From Hordeum vulgare subsp. vulgare (taxonomy: Eukaryota > Streptophyta > Magnoliopsida > Poales > Poaceae), in contig NC_058519.1 in the NCBI RefSeq assembly GCF_904849725.1, forward strand, positions 187,663,703-187,727,702: a DNA stretch of 64,000 nt, given 5' to 3'. Under the pieces are notes generated by a model. That model had not been told where the DNA came from. It searched no databases and worked only from the letters and a program-made list of their open reading frames with translations. Positions 53,394 through 64,000 of this stretch are shown piece by piece. The position numbers and the translations under genes are program-made. Position 1 is the first letter of the stretch. Each line of letters begins with the position of its first letter.

Positions 53394-55368
53394 GGGCCTA
53401 CCGAAATAACAACATACAATTAATAGCAATCATATGCAACAATCATGATGCATGAACATGGCATGAAGTGAGGGGTGATATGATTCAATGTGGTTGGTGA
53501 AACCTTAGTGTGCATCTGGTTTGAAATCCAAATTCAAATAACATTTGAAATGGTATATTCATCTTGATCATCTAATTGATTTGACCTGATGGTGTTTCAT
53601 AACTTTGTTTTTCATGCATGAAAGTAGCACCATTGTGTTCATTTAATTTTTGTGATCAATTTGCATATATTATTTGTCTGATTTGGAGTAATAATCAAAT
53701 TTCTATGAATTTTCAAAGTTTGCAATTATTGTGGAATTATTTTAAAACTAGAATTGGACTTATTGCATGAGCAGGTCAGCTGGCCGTTTGAAAATCCAAC
53801 TTGACCAGTGGGACCCACTCGTCAGTGACTATGGCCAGTTATAGATTAAGTTTAAACTTAATTAGGTATTTAACAGATCTGGGCCCACATGTCAGTGACT
53901 GATTAGGGTTTAACAAATTCTTTATTTTTATTTTTACTAAACTTACTTATCTAGGGAGATGGCCCCACTTGCCAGTGACTCAGGGGAGTCAACCCCACCG
54001 GCGATGGGGTCAAACCCACCGGCGGCGAGGTTCCGGCGACCACCAGAACAGCGGAGGGCCTCGGGTTTTCTATTCCGGCGACCACACGCAAGGCGGAAGG
54101 CACCAGATGAACGGTTGTTCGAGAGCGGTTCCATTTTTGCCAAGAACAGGGGCTAAGATAGCCGGAGATGACGCCGACGACGAGCTCAGCAGCTGCCGGA
54201 GTTCAGGCTATGATGAAGTCATCGAATCCAAGGGCAAATTACGCGGGATTGGGGTCCTAGAGATTCTACGTGATGCACTCATGCTGCCGGTGGCCTTAGA
54301 ATGACCAAGCGATCACCGGAGAGCTACCGGCGACGAGCTCCCGCGGTGGATCTCGTCGGGCTCCGGTGGAATCGGGGTCTAGAGCACGAGATCAAAGGGA
54401 AAAATGAGGGGGAAAGCACCCTGGGCTCACGGGGAGTGCAAAGGCGACGAGAGCGGGCTCGGGGACGGTCTGAGGAGGGAGAATGACGACGGTGAGCTCC
54501 GGGGATCTGAGGTTGAAGACGATGGTGTCATGGCGTATCAGGGGTTCTCAGCATCGAGGAGCTAGCTCGAGAGCTTCAGGACACCACGACGATGCTTTTG
54601 CGCAGCTCAGGTGAGAGGGAGGGAGGCTGGAGCGACGGCGAGATCGAACTCGGCTCGGGCTGTAATGGCGGCCAAGAGGCGAGAGAGCAGGGGCGAATGA
54701 GGAGGGGGAGAGCACGGGAGGAGGTCGCGGGAGGCTTATCCCCTCCTTGCCAACGCGAAGCGGCGGCCAGGCAGGCACGCAGGTGCGTAGCCGCGCCGGA
54801 GGGAGCGGCGACCACCTCCTGCTGCTCGCTGGCACGGGGAAGACGACAAGCATGAGCTGGGTCGGGCCAAGGGTGAGCTACAGGTAAGGTTTTTTTTATT
54901 TTTCCATTTCTGTTTTCTGTTAAAGCATTTCTGACTTTCTTTCATTTTATTTTTGGCTCCAAACTATTCCTAAAATAGTTTGAAACATGCTGGTGTGCTA
55001 TTTGGAATATTTCCAAACACATATAAAGTTTTCAACATTTTTAGAAACTTTGGATTATTTGAAATTAATTATATAGTTGATTTCAGTAAATTTTAAATAA
55101 AAAATAAAATGCCAAAAGCATTTGAAAAATATATGTCACCCCTGATACTTTGTTTTCAACATTTATCAGAAATGATGAACTTCTCTAATGGCCATTTTGG
55201 GTTCATTGATTTGTCACCAAAATTTGGAATTGATTTGAATTAGAGTTGCTAGGGTTTGCTTTTGTTTTCTCTCCTTTGCTTTTGATTTCAATTCATTTTC
55301 TTGGATGCAATGGAAAAGACATGAGCACAATCTTGCTAAACTCTATTAGGGATTCAAGGATGTGACCA
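53394..55368 (-). repeat. 3' LTR of Tekay-2, truncated
   Basis: On the - strand it begins TGGTCACATCCTTG at 55368, after the purine tract GAGTGGGGGTGAG (55369-55381). Positions 53394 onward match 63461 onward (GGGCCTACCGAAATAAC). It contains a GC-rich part (53,950-54,860) whose Pro/Arg/Ser-rich frames are compositional. Confidence 0.85.
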
Positions 55369-55690
55369 CTCACCCCCACTCAAAAGAATCTCGTCCCGAG
55401 ATTTGGAAGTTGTCGGGAATAGCGCGGGATACTCAAGTCGTAGACGATCCTCTCTTTCCCATGTTGCCTCTTTCAGAATGATTTGACCATTGAACTTTAA
55501 GAAACTTGAGGTTTCGACGTTGAGTGGTACGCTCAGCTTGATCAAGAATACGAACGGGGTATTCTCGGTATGAAAGGTTATCTTGGAGATCAAGCGTTTC
55601 ATGGTCCACTTCGCGGATAGGATCCAAAAAGCAACGCCTGAGTTGCGAGACGTGGAATACATCATGAACCTTGGAATGATGCCGAGGAAG
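55354..55690 (-). pseudogene. Tekay-2 chromodomain-like C-terminus, frameshifted from integrase
   Basis: The - strand reads LDLQDNLSYREYPVRILDQ in one frame and FLKFNGQIILKEATWERED in another, then RLRLEYPALFPTTS. This is the Tekay-type C-terminal chromodomain region, here split by two or more frameshifts. Confidence 0.75.
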
Positions 55691-57349
55691 TTACAATTGG
55701 TAGGCAACTTCTCCTCGTTTGGCAAGAATGCGAAAAGGACCAATGTAACGAGGAGCCAACTTGCCCTCGATACCGAAACGATGGGTACCCTTCAAAGGTG
55801 TAACCCGAAGGTAAGCCTTCTCATCAACTTCAAAGGTCACAGCCTTATGATGATGATCATATTGGCTCTTTTGACGAGACTGGGCTGTTTTCAACTTTTC
55901 ACGCATAATGCGAACTTGCTCTTCTGCTTCCTGGATCATATCTGGACCAAAGAGTTGCCTCTCTCCGGTTTTTGACCAATTAAGAGGTGTTCGACATCTT
56001 CGTCCATAGAGAACTTCAAAAGGGGATTTGCCCAAGCTTGATTGATAACTATTTTTATAAGCAAATTCGGCGAATGGAAGGCACTTCTCCCAATTCATAC
56101 CAAACGATACAACACAAGCTCGGAGCATATCTTCTAAGATTTGATTCACTCTTTCTACTTGACCACTTGATTGAGGATGGAAAGCAGTGCTAAAAGATAG
56201 GTGAGTCCCCATGGCATTCTGAAAACTCTCCCAGAAGCGAGAAGTAAAAATACTTCCACAGATTGAGTTAATATCTAGAGGAACACCATGAAGAGACACT
56301 ATTCGAGAGATATATAACTCTGCTAGCTGGCTACCTGTTATACTCTCACGAACTGGAAGAAAATGAGCTACTTTGGAAAGATGGTCAATGACCACAAGGA
56401 TAGCATTATTTCCTTTCTTGGTCTTGGGAAATCCAGTGATGAAATCCATACTGACTTTATCCCGTTTCCATTCAAGAATAGCTAAAGGTTGAAGGGTGCC
56501 AGGAGGCCTTTGATGTTCCGCCTTAACTCGACGACATACGTCACAGTTAGCAACGAACTCAACAATTTCTCTCTTCATCCTAGTCCACCAAAACCTCTGG
56601 CGTAGGTCCTGATACATCTTAGTACTATCAGGATGAATAGTGAGAGGAGAATCATGAGCCTCATTAAGGATCAACTGCCGCAGATGTTTGCTCTTAGGAA
56701 CCACTAGGCGGTTCTGAAAGAACATGACACCTTGCTCATTAATAAAGATATCCCTAGCGTTTCCTCTAGCAATATTCTCCTTGATCTGGGATATACCCTT
56801 ATCATATGTCTGCACATCTATGATTTGATCCCCAAGAGTAGGTTTTGCCACTAGGTTAGAAAGGAATCCTTGAGGAACAATGTGGAGGTTTAACTTCTGA
56901 AATTCCTTAGAGAGATGTGGTTGACCTCGTTGTAACATCAGATTGTTACAATAAGACTTACGACTTAGTGCATCAGCCATAACTTTGGCCTTCCCCGGGG
57001 TGTAAGTTATCCCTATGTTGTAATCTGTGATCAACTCAACCCACTGTCTTTGCCTGAGATTCAAATCCGGCTGGGTGAAGATATATTTCAGACTTTGGTG
57101 GTCAGTGAATATTTTGCAATGATTACCAAGAAGGTAATGTCGCGAGGTTTTAAGTGCATGGACTATAGGTGCAAGCTCGAGATCATGTGTGGGATAATTA
57201 TAATCATGTGGATGCAACTGTCGAGATGCGTATGCAATCACATGACGATCCTGCATGAGAATGCAACCTAATCCTTGTCGCGAGGCGTCGGAATAGATAA
57301 TAAAGTCCTTAGAAAAATCTAGTGGTAGCAACACAGGTGCGGAAGTCAA
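55691..57349 (-). pseudogene. Tekay-2 RNase H and integrase, open but catalytically damaged
   Basis: A 552-residue frame. RNase [52 protein letters not shown]. Integrase: HDSPLTIHPDSTKMY, CDVCRRVKAEH, MDFITG, GQVERVNQILED and LAPRYIGPF. The second catalytic Asp region reads NSICGS where Tekay-1 has SSDRGS, so the integrase would be inactive even though the frame is open. It is separated from RT by a TAG at 57383-57385 that replaces a Gln codon. Confidence 0.9.
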
Positions 57350-57382
57350 GCGTCTTTTCAGTTCCTGAAAACTATGCTCACA

Positions 57383-58444
57383 CTATGGTGTCCACTCGAA
57401 CTTTTTATCTTTCTTGAGGAGTTCAGTTAGAGGCTTTGCAACCTTGGAGAAATTCTCGACAAAGCGGCGACAATAGCTCGCTAGTCCAAGAAAACTCCCA
57501 ACTTGTTTAACCGATTCAGGTTGAGTCCTATCAAGGACGGCTTGAACTCTCTCGGGATTGACAGGAATACCCTTACCAGAGATTACGTGGCCTAGATAGG
57601 TCACTTCTGGTAACCAAAATTCACATTTTGAAAACTTGGCATAAAGGCGATGCTCTCGAAGTTTCATCAATACCAGCCTTAGATGCTCGGCATGTTCTTG
57701 TTCGTTCTTTGAGTAGATGAGAATATCATCGAGGTATACCACGACGAATTTATCCAAATACTCCATGAAGATTGAATTCATCAAACGAGAGAAGGTGGCT
57801 TGGGCATTGGTTAAACCGAAGTACATGATGGTGTACTCGTATTGGCCGTAACGAGTGACAAAAGCCGTTTTTGGAATGTCCCCGTTCTTGATCTTGATTT
57901 GATGGTAACCCAACCTCAAATCCATTTTGGAGAAGAATGAGGATCCAGCGAGCTGATCATATAGGTCGTTGATCCTGGGGAGCAGATACTTGTTCTTTAT
58001 GGTGACCAGGTTAACTGGTCGATAATCTACAACCATCCGATCTGTTCCATCTTTCTTCTTGACGAAGAGGACGGGACAAGCCCAAGGAGAAGAGCTAGGA
58101 CGAGTGAAACCTTTATTCAAGGCCTCATCTAGTCGTTTCTTAAGTTCGTCTAGCTCCAGGGGTGCCGTCTTATAAGGTCTTCTGGCTATTGGAACAGTTC
58201 CCGGAACAAGGTCTATCACAAACTCCACATCCCTGTCAGGTGGAATTCCTGGCAGTTCTTCTAGAAAAACATTCGGAAAGTCACGGACTACCGGGATCTC
58301 TTCAAGTTCTGGAAGAGGATTTGCATTGAGGGAATAGAGTTGGCATTTGGCAACTCGAGTAGAGACATTAACTATCTCACCCAAGGGATGGGTAAGCTGA
58401 ACGTTTCTAATATGAGTATCAATCTTGGTACAGTGAGCTGACAT
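57383..58444 (-). pseudogene. Tekay-2 reverse transcriptase, open frame
   Basis: A 353-residue frame: [84 protein letters not shown] (YLDD at 57725-57736) and [17 protein letters not shown]. The catalytic residues are present. It is cut off from protease by a frameshift near 58,440 and from RNase H by TAG at 57383-57385. Confidence 0.9.
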
Positions 58445-58860
58445 CTAGTCCATACAAAGATGATATTGATATCCGAAGATTTCAGGGGTATCAAAGATGC
58501 TAGAAAAACTAGCGTGTCTACTAGGATTTCATTTTCATAGGTTATCCTGGAGTTTTGCCACTTACCACCTGGGGTTTGGACAACCAATGGGATTGGCATA
58601 TCACAAAAGGACATGTTATGCAACTGTGCATAACTTTCTGAAATGAAAGAATGAGATGAACCAGTGTCAAAAAGAACAAACGCTCGGTGATGATTGACAA
58701 GGAGCGTACCCAATATGACGTCGGGATCCTGTGCAGCTTCTTCTGCTGAAACATAGTTCACGGGGCCACGTGCAGGAGTTGGCTTCACATAGTAAGCTTT
58801 GCCCAACTTGCCTTGCCCAACGGACTTTCCACGTTGTTTGGCACCTATATTGTGGGGACA
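58372..58860 (-). pseudogene. Tekay-2 protease
   Basis: Contains AFVLFDTGSSHSFISESYAQ with the DTG active site and VVQTPGGKW. The usual LGMDWL block is scrambled ([10 protein letters not shown]) by a nearby frameshift into the RT frame. Confidence 0.85.
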
Positions 58861-59823
58861 CTCTCATGAGTAGTGCCCTGGTTCTCCGCACTTATATCAG
58901 TTCACCTGATTGGCACGTGGTGCAGCATTGCTACCTGGACCACCATAGGTTTTTGCTGGAGGGTTGGTCTGGTTTGCCTGAGGCGCCACATAGGATGGCC
59001 TCGGGGTATATCTTGGCGGCAGAGAGCTATTTGGAACCCACAGCCTGCATTTTGGGAACACGGAACCAGATGAGGAGCGAGAGTCACGGGAGTGCTTCTT
59101 CGTGGCTTCATAATCGGTATGACCAGTCTCGGCACTGATCGCCTTGTTGACAAGCGCTTGAAAACTTGTACATTCATGGAGGCGCAAGCCACGACGAAGT
59201 TCAGGGCTCAGACCCTTGCGGAATCTTGCTTGCTTCTTGGCATCAGTTGACACTTCTTCAGTTGCATAGCGAGCGAGGTTACCGAACTTGCGGGTATAAG
59301 AATCCACGGTCAATTTTCCCTGGGTGAAGGCACATACTTCCTCTCTCTTACGGTCCATCAGACCCTCTGGAATGTGGTGCAAACGTAAGGCTGCACTAAA
59401 GTCTGCCCATGTGGCTGCTGGTCCGGCAGGACGCATAGCTTCAAAATTCTCCCACCACAGATTGGTGGGTCCTTCTAGAAAGTACGCTGCAAAGGTCACC
59501 TTGTCGGCCTCAGAAACATTGGCAGAGCGAAGCTTGCGCGATATACTGCACAACCAGTCATCAGCGTCGAGAGGATCGATGGAGTGATGGAACTTTGGAG
59601 GATTTAGCTTCACGAAGTCATTGAGGGACACTGCATCATTCCTCGGCTGACGAGCCATATTTTGCTCAATACGTTCTAGTAGACGGTTGTTCTCTCTTTT
59701 ATTTCTTTCCGCCTCAAGCATAACTTCCGCCAGGGAAGGAGGGTGAGGCAATTCCTCCTGTGATTCTTGACTACCTTCTCCCTGCTCATGGGCAGTGGCA
59801 CGGTTCAGGCTGGTGAACACCAT
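58861..59823 (-). pseudogene. Tekay-2 gag, zinc knuckle destroyed
   Basis: Start taken at ATG 59823 (MVFTSLNRATAHEQGEG), which follows an acceptor-like TTTGTTAGG as in Tekay-1. Capsid blocks: LNDFVKLNPPKFHHSIDPLD, EADKVTFAAYFLEGPTNLWW, KREEVCAFTQGKLTVDSYTR and FRKGLSPELRRGLRL. The zinc knuckle reads N-stop-YKCGEPGHYS-stop-ECP: TGA at 58897-58899 replaces the first Cys and TGA at 58864-58866 replaces what is probably Arg. Apart from these stops the frame is open for about 309 codons. Confidence 0.85.
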
Positions 59824-60170
59824 CCTAACAAACAAACTCACAGCTTAGACCAATATCATCATCAATACTAGCTATGGATTAAGAATGCATTGAACACATG
59901 GAATGCGGAAATGAACATCCGAACAACATATTAACAAGCAACTGCTATATATACACCATGGTTCAGACACACCATTACATAGTTCAGTACAACCTCAACC
60001 CGAAGAGCAAACTACTGAAAAGATGATACTACTTATGAGAGGCTTTCCAAGCTTCCTATACATTATTTATCTATGCCTCCGGAATTCATCTCACGACATA
60101 AGCATACTCCACAAGACACATAGGACTGTGGAAGTACAGCTACTACCATACTACTCTTCCACTCACGGGT

Positions 60171-60944
60171 TCAGGCATCCGCATAAAACATCTCATAAAG
60201 GTTGACTGGATGGCCTGGGAGCTCAACTTGCGGATCAGGAAATACTCGAGCCTGCGACCCGTGAGAACCGTAAGGACACGGGTGTGGCCTTGGTCCCCTG
60301 TCTGGTGGTAGTAGAGGTCCCCGAAGAGGGGTGACTCCTCCTATAGCAGGCGAGTCAAAATGAGCTGGAAGATGGGTCCTAAGAGGGTTCAACATCTCCA
60401 TATCTCCATACCCTGTCTGGACTACAGGTGCCAGCTGTGTCAAAGCCGTCCAGAGATGGGCACGTGTAGCATAGAGCTCCATACGAAGGGCACGAGGATC
60501 CCTGTCTCTATTCTCTAACATCTCAGCGGTGGACTGCAACAGCGGATCCTCCATGGAGGAATCAAAGTAGACCCCACTGAGGTATCCTTCTTCTCCTGAC
60601 TGAGAGGCGGGAACATAACAGAACTCTGAATTCTGCAGTAGTGCATGTCTGGCTCTCATGATGGTCAACATTGAATAGGCATCATCTTGTACCGCCATGT
60701 CAATAGTAACCCCCAATCCATAAGACCAATGGATCGGCTCCTTGGCTCCAGGGTAATCTGGGAATACCTTGATAGTGCACAGATACTGACTTTGATTAAA
60801 ATCCTGGTACTGCTCCTCCAGTGTATACTCTGGGTACCAGCGGTAACCGGCTACTCACATCATCCTCACTAGCATGGCCGTGTGACCCGACACATCAATG
60901 CACCTGGTCAGACGGACCACCTGACGAGAAGGACGGCCAGGCAT
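60171..60944 (-). pseudogene. Tekay-2 extra ORF upstream of gag (ORF0-like)
   Basis: One frame from ATG 60944 to the stop at 60171 with a single internal TGA (about 60,868). Blocks: MPGRPSRQVVRLTRCI, GYRWYPEYTLEEQYQDF, GLGVTIDMAVQDDAYSMLTI, YVPASQSGEEGYLSG, RALRMELYATRAHLWTALTQ and a Pro-rich C-terminus. The aligned blocks of Tekay-1 (25028-25653) are clearly related. No retrotransposon domain is recognised. Length about 257 residues. It lies between the primer site and gag with its own start. Confidence 0.75.
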
Positions 60945-61371
60945 ATGAAAATAGACAGTAATGCAAAGAATTAGAGCTCTGGAGACAAAATTGGGCAGCA
61001 TAACGGGTGTAAATGCTCAAACACAATTTTGAGACAACCCGCAAAAGATAGGATAGCATAACCACTCAACTATCAAGTTCAATTCCATGGTCATCAAAAC
61101 TTACTTTCTTTCCCTTGGAATAATAAAAACCGGAGTAACTCTCGACTCGTTGTCTTATAATCTACCGATCAGTAATACACGATCCTGAGAGAAAGATAAG
61201 AAACCTAGTTCTTAATCCCCGCAGAAAAGCCGAGGATGACCAGAATAGAATGACTTCAGAAGAGAGCAAGAATCTTACATTCCCTTCCTCAAACAATTCC
61301 CTTATATATAACTAGAGCAATTCTAGACTCAACTTCGATCAGTCTGGCTTAGTAATCCTACAGTCAATCAG

Positions 61372-61383
61372 GCTGTGATACCA
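61372..61383 (-). other. Primer-binding site of Tekay-2 (initiator tRNA-Met type)
   Basis: The - strand reads TGGTATCACAGC, one base from the Tekay-1 site TGGTATCAGAGC, four bases downstream of the LTR end. Confidence 0.85.
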
Positions 61384-61387
61384 ACAC

Positions 61388-64000
61388 TGTCGGGACCCCG
61401 ATCCTAAGCCATAGGAATCCAGCCTGTAACACATCACATCCCTTTGCGGTCTCACGCAGGGTTAACCCCACGGCTTCTGCCTTACCTTAGCCGGGACCGT
61501 TTTTGCCTTTTGACACGCGTATGCAATTGTGTCGCTAGCATTCCAATGTCAAAGAAACCGGGTCGACATGTCTAGTCATAAACCCAAGTGGCACTACCGT
61601 ACAGGGACAGGCATACATGACCCATTAAAGCAGGTGTCGGTCATCAGCGAGTGTAGACGAGTCGTAGCAAGCTACAAGGACTCCATTACACCGCTTGACG
61701 TTTCCCCAAAGGGACAGACACAACAGCTAAGAAGGACACATGTCGGTCAACCAATGTGTCTGGAGCAGTAGCAAACTACCATGGCTCGGTGGGAACAGAA
61801 AGGGGCATTTCCCCGTAAGGAGTGCTACTAAGGCATACGACTAGGTGTTCGAATCCCATACATACCAAGTATAACACACGTACGCATGGCATACCCGATA
61901 TGCATAAATACATCGATGGCATCACAACATAACCATAAAGATACAAACTTTATTTAGAAGGCTCGGAAGAGCCTCACACATAATATTACACAGATAGGGG
62001 TCTCACGACCCATCATCACAAGTCATTCAAACAAGTCTTACAAGCCAGCGGAAGATTAAAACTGTCTGAGTACAAACAGATGGAAAGGTAAAAGGCACAT
62101 GGCGTGACTATCTACAGATTCAACCTAGGGCCAGATCGTAGCTGGGACACCAGCTACTCTTCGTCGTCAACGTCTAGATAGAACCCACCATTAGGGTCAA
62201 TAACATCCTGTGCAACAATTTAATAAGCAAACGTGAGTAGAAAAGTACTCAACAAGACTTTAGAACAAATCTATCTACTCATGCCATGTATCAACAAGGG
62301 GTTGTGGGGTTTCATGTAAAAAGCCAGCTTTGACTCTTGGCTAGACAAAACTACATTTTAAAATAGTTTTGACAACTTTGTTTTCTCGCACACGAGTCCA
62401 CTAACTCCACAACAATACACCATCATGGAATCATTCCCGTCTTCCTACGGAAATGCCACCCATGACACTCACACTTATCTTGATACTTTTATGAGTAGCC
62501 ATGAAGGTTATCTATGAACAACATATGTCTCCAAGTAGTCCATATCCACGGACTCGGCTATTCGAATAGATCATAACCCTGCAGGGGTGTGCTTCTTCAC
62601 ACACGCTCTCGCCACTTATCTCCATGTGCACGTCATGCACCTCGGCAACTTTCAAGCGGAAGCCCAGCGAGGGAGTCGGCTACGACGGATAACCACGCTA
62701 ATACCTAGTCCAGGTTTATCGCCTATTTGAGAGTAACCCGCACGGAAGTCCGGCCGAGGATTCCGCCATGGCCCCAAACGATGTGCGCAGGGTTCCCAAG
62801 ATCACCATCCGGGTGCCACTTGGTACACCGTGCCACTGCCTACCGCATCATAGCCCACCTCTAAGGTCAGCACTATGCACGACCTCAAGCATGACTATAA
62901 AAACCAGAAACTACTTGCTACTCCTGGACCGAGTACTAGGCGATTAATAAGTTGAGGGTCAATTAAGTATCCCAACATGTGGTAGTATCTAGTTTTGGAT
63001 TACATACACGGAACTCAGTTCCTGAGGACGGTTCCAATGAAACAACCCGCCATGTACTCCTATATAGCCTTTCACCGGTACCTTTTACCAAATCAGGTTC
63101 AACACACGACCTTTATTAACATAACACATTCTCACGATCCTGTTCATCATCCAGATGACAGACCAAACACAACTCTAAGCATAGCTTGCATAGCAGGATA
63201 AGACACATCATGACTCAAGCATCTACCAGGTATGCTAGATTGCAAGGTTTAGCTAATTACTGTGACAAAGACATGTCATGCAAAGGAATGGGTTCAACTA
63301 ACGTGGTAAAAGCATTTGAGGCATTTTGACCTAATGCAATAAATATGAGCAAGAGCGAGAACATGGGATTTATTGGGATGATCAAAATTGTTGCTTGCCT
63401 TGTTGCTCAGCAGAGGGGTGATATCCCTCAGTCGGATAATCAGTCATATCCGGAGGGGCGGGGCCTACCGAAATAACAACATACAATTAATAGCAATCAT
63501 ATGCAACAATCATGCTGCATGAACATGGCATGAAGTGAGGGGATATATGATTCAATGTGGTTGGTGAAACCTTAGTGTGCATCTGGTTTGAAATCCAAAT
63601 TCAAATAACATTTGAAATGGCATATTTATCTTGATCATTTAATTGATTTGACCTGATGCTGTTTCACAAGTTTGTTTTTCATGCATGAAAGTAGCACCAT
63701 TGTGTTCATTGAATTTTTTTGATCAATTTGCATATATTATTTGTCTGATTTGGAGTTATAATCAAATTTCTATGATTTTTCAAAGTTTGCAATTATTCTG
63801 GAATTATTTTAAAACCAGAATTGGACTTATTGCATCAGCATGACATCAACAGGTGAGCTGGCCGTTTGAAAGTCAAACCTAACCAGTGGGACCCACTGGT
63901 CAGTGACTCTGGCTAGTTTTAGATTAAGTTTAAACTTAATTAGGTATTTAACAGATCTGGACCCACATGTCAGTGACTGATTAGGGTTTAACAAATTCTT
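61388..64000 (-). repeat. 5' LTR of Tekay-2, partial
   Basis: On the + strand it begins TGTCGGGACCCCGATCC at 61388, the complement of the LTR end, four bases from the primer site. It continues past the window edge. Confidence 0.85.
62154..62207 (-). other. Putative last LTR exon of Tekay-2
   Basis: After an acceptor-like TTGTTGCACAG the - strand reads DVIDPNGGFYLDVDDEE-stop, close in composition and ending to the third LTR exon of Tekay-1 (GAYYYVEAAED-stop). It lies at a comparable place in the LTR. Phase 0 here against phase 1 in Tekay-1, so homology is not certain. Confidence 0.35.

Larger units (their letters stand above)
53394..64000 (-). mobile_element. Tekay-2: second Tekay/Del chromovirus, truncated, runs off the right edge
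   Basis: A - strand element whose 5' LTR starts beyond 64000 and ends at 61388. Primer site at 61372-61383, extra ORF, gag, protease, RT, RNase H, integrase and chromodomain run leftwards, then a 3' LTR from 55368 to 53394. The 3' LTR lacks its last 2.07 kb, so the two partial copies (overlapping as 53394- versus 63461-) imply a full LTR of about 4.05 kb. The family differs from Tekay-1 but has the same plan. All genes are degraded. Confidence 0.9.

Noticed and set aside
54548..54855. ORFs on both strands in the Tekay-2 LTR
   Set aside because: GC-rich LTR leader with Pro/Arg/Ser-rich translations and no conserved motif that I could recognise.

Overview
The window looks like intergenic DNA from a large grass genome, most likely Triticeae (wheat, Aegilops, rye or barley). 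It is almost wholly nested transposable elements. Evidence: an Angela/BARE-type Copia LTR, several Gypsy LTRs opening TGATACGTCTCC with tRNA-Asp-type primer sites, two Tekay/Del chromoviruses with LTRs of about 4 kb, a Harbinger element, a CACTA element, a Tourist-like element and a LINE. I found no intact host gene, tRNA, rRNA or CRISPR array. Family names come from memory of consensus sequences, not from a search.

Layout, left to right. 1-8758: 3' end of a + strand LTR retrotransposon (A); its LTR is split by a complete, largely noncoding - strand element (B, 1114-7827, target duplication GGGCT). 8759-11740: tail of a LINE-like repeat interrupted by a Harbinger element (9040-11632, target duplication TTA) that keeps a SANT/NAM-associated gene but no transposase. 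11741-17168: low-feature DNA, a 5'-truncated LINE (13391-15912) and a palindromic MITE. 17169-42105: decayed Tat/RIRE2-like Gypsy element on the - strand. It carries an antisense, apparently spliced + strand gene between pol and its 3' LTR. Inserted into it are a solo LTR holding a truncated Angela LTR (17568-20601, GCCTC), a 14 kb Tekay element (20629-34655, TAGCG/TAGTG), a Tourist-like element containing a CACTA element (37537-38997, TAA) and another solo LTR (39733-41177, ATCAT). 42106-43505: left parts of two more LTRs. 43506-53305: Athila-type (Sabrina/WHAM-like) element with an intact 950-codon gag-protease ORF but no reverse transcriptase or integrase. 53394-64000: second Tekay element on the - strand, running off the right edge.

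All pol genes here are broken, many by stops at former TGG, CAG or CGA codons, the pattern expected from deamination of methylated cytosines. The Athila gag-protease ORF is the one long frame still open.

The most interesting signals are architectural. (1) Each Tekay-1 LTR looks like a small three-exon gene with phase-compatible splice sites and an acidic, tyrosine-rich C-terminus. (2) Both Tekay elements carry a homologous extra ORF between the primer site and gag. (3) The Athila-type element has a degenerate copy of its own LTR promoter region plus a consensus intron just upstream of ORF3. (4) Polypurine-tract motifs are reiterated inside two elements. (5) The Tat-type element carries a spliced antisense gene.
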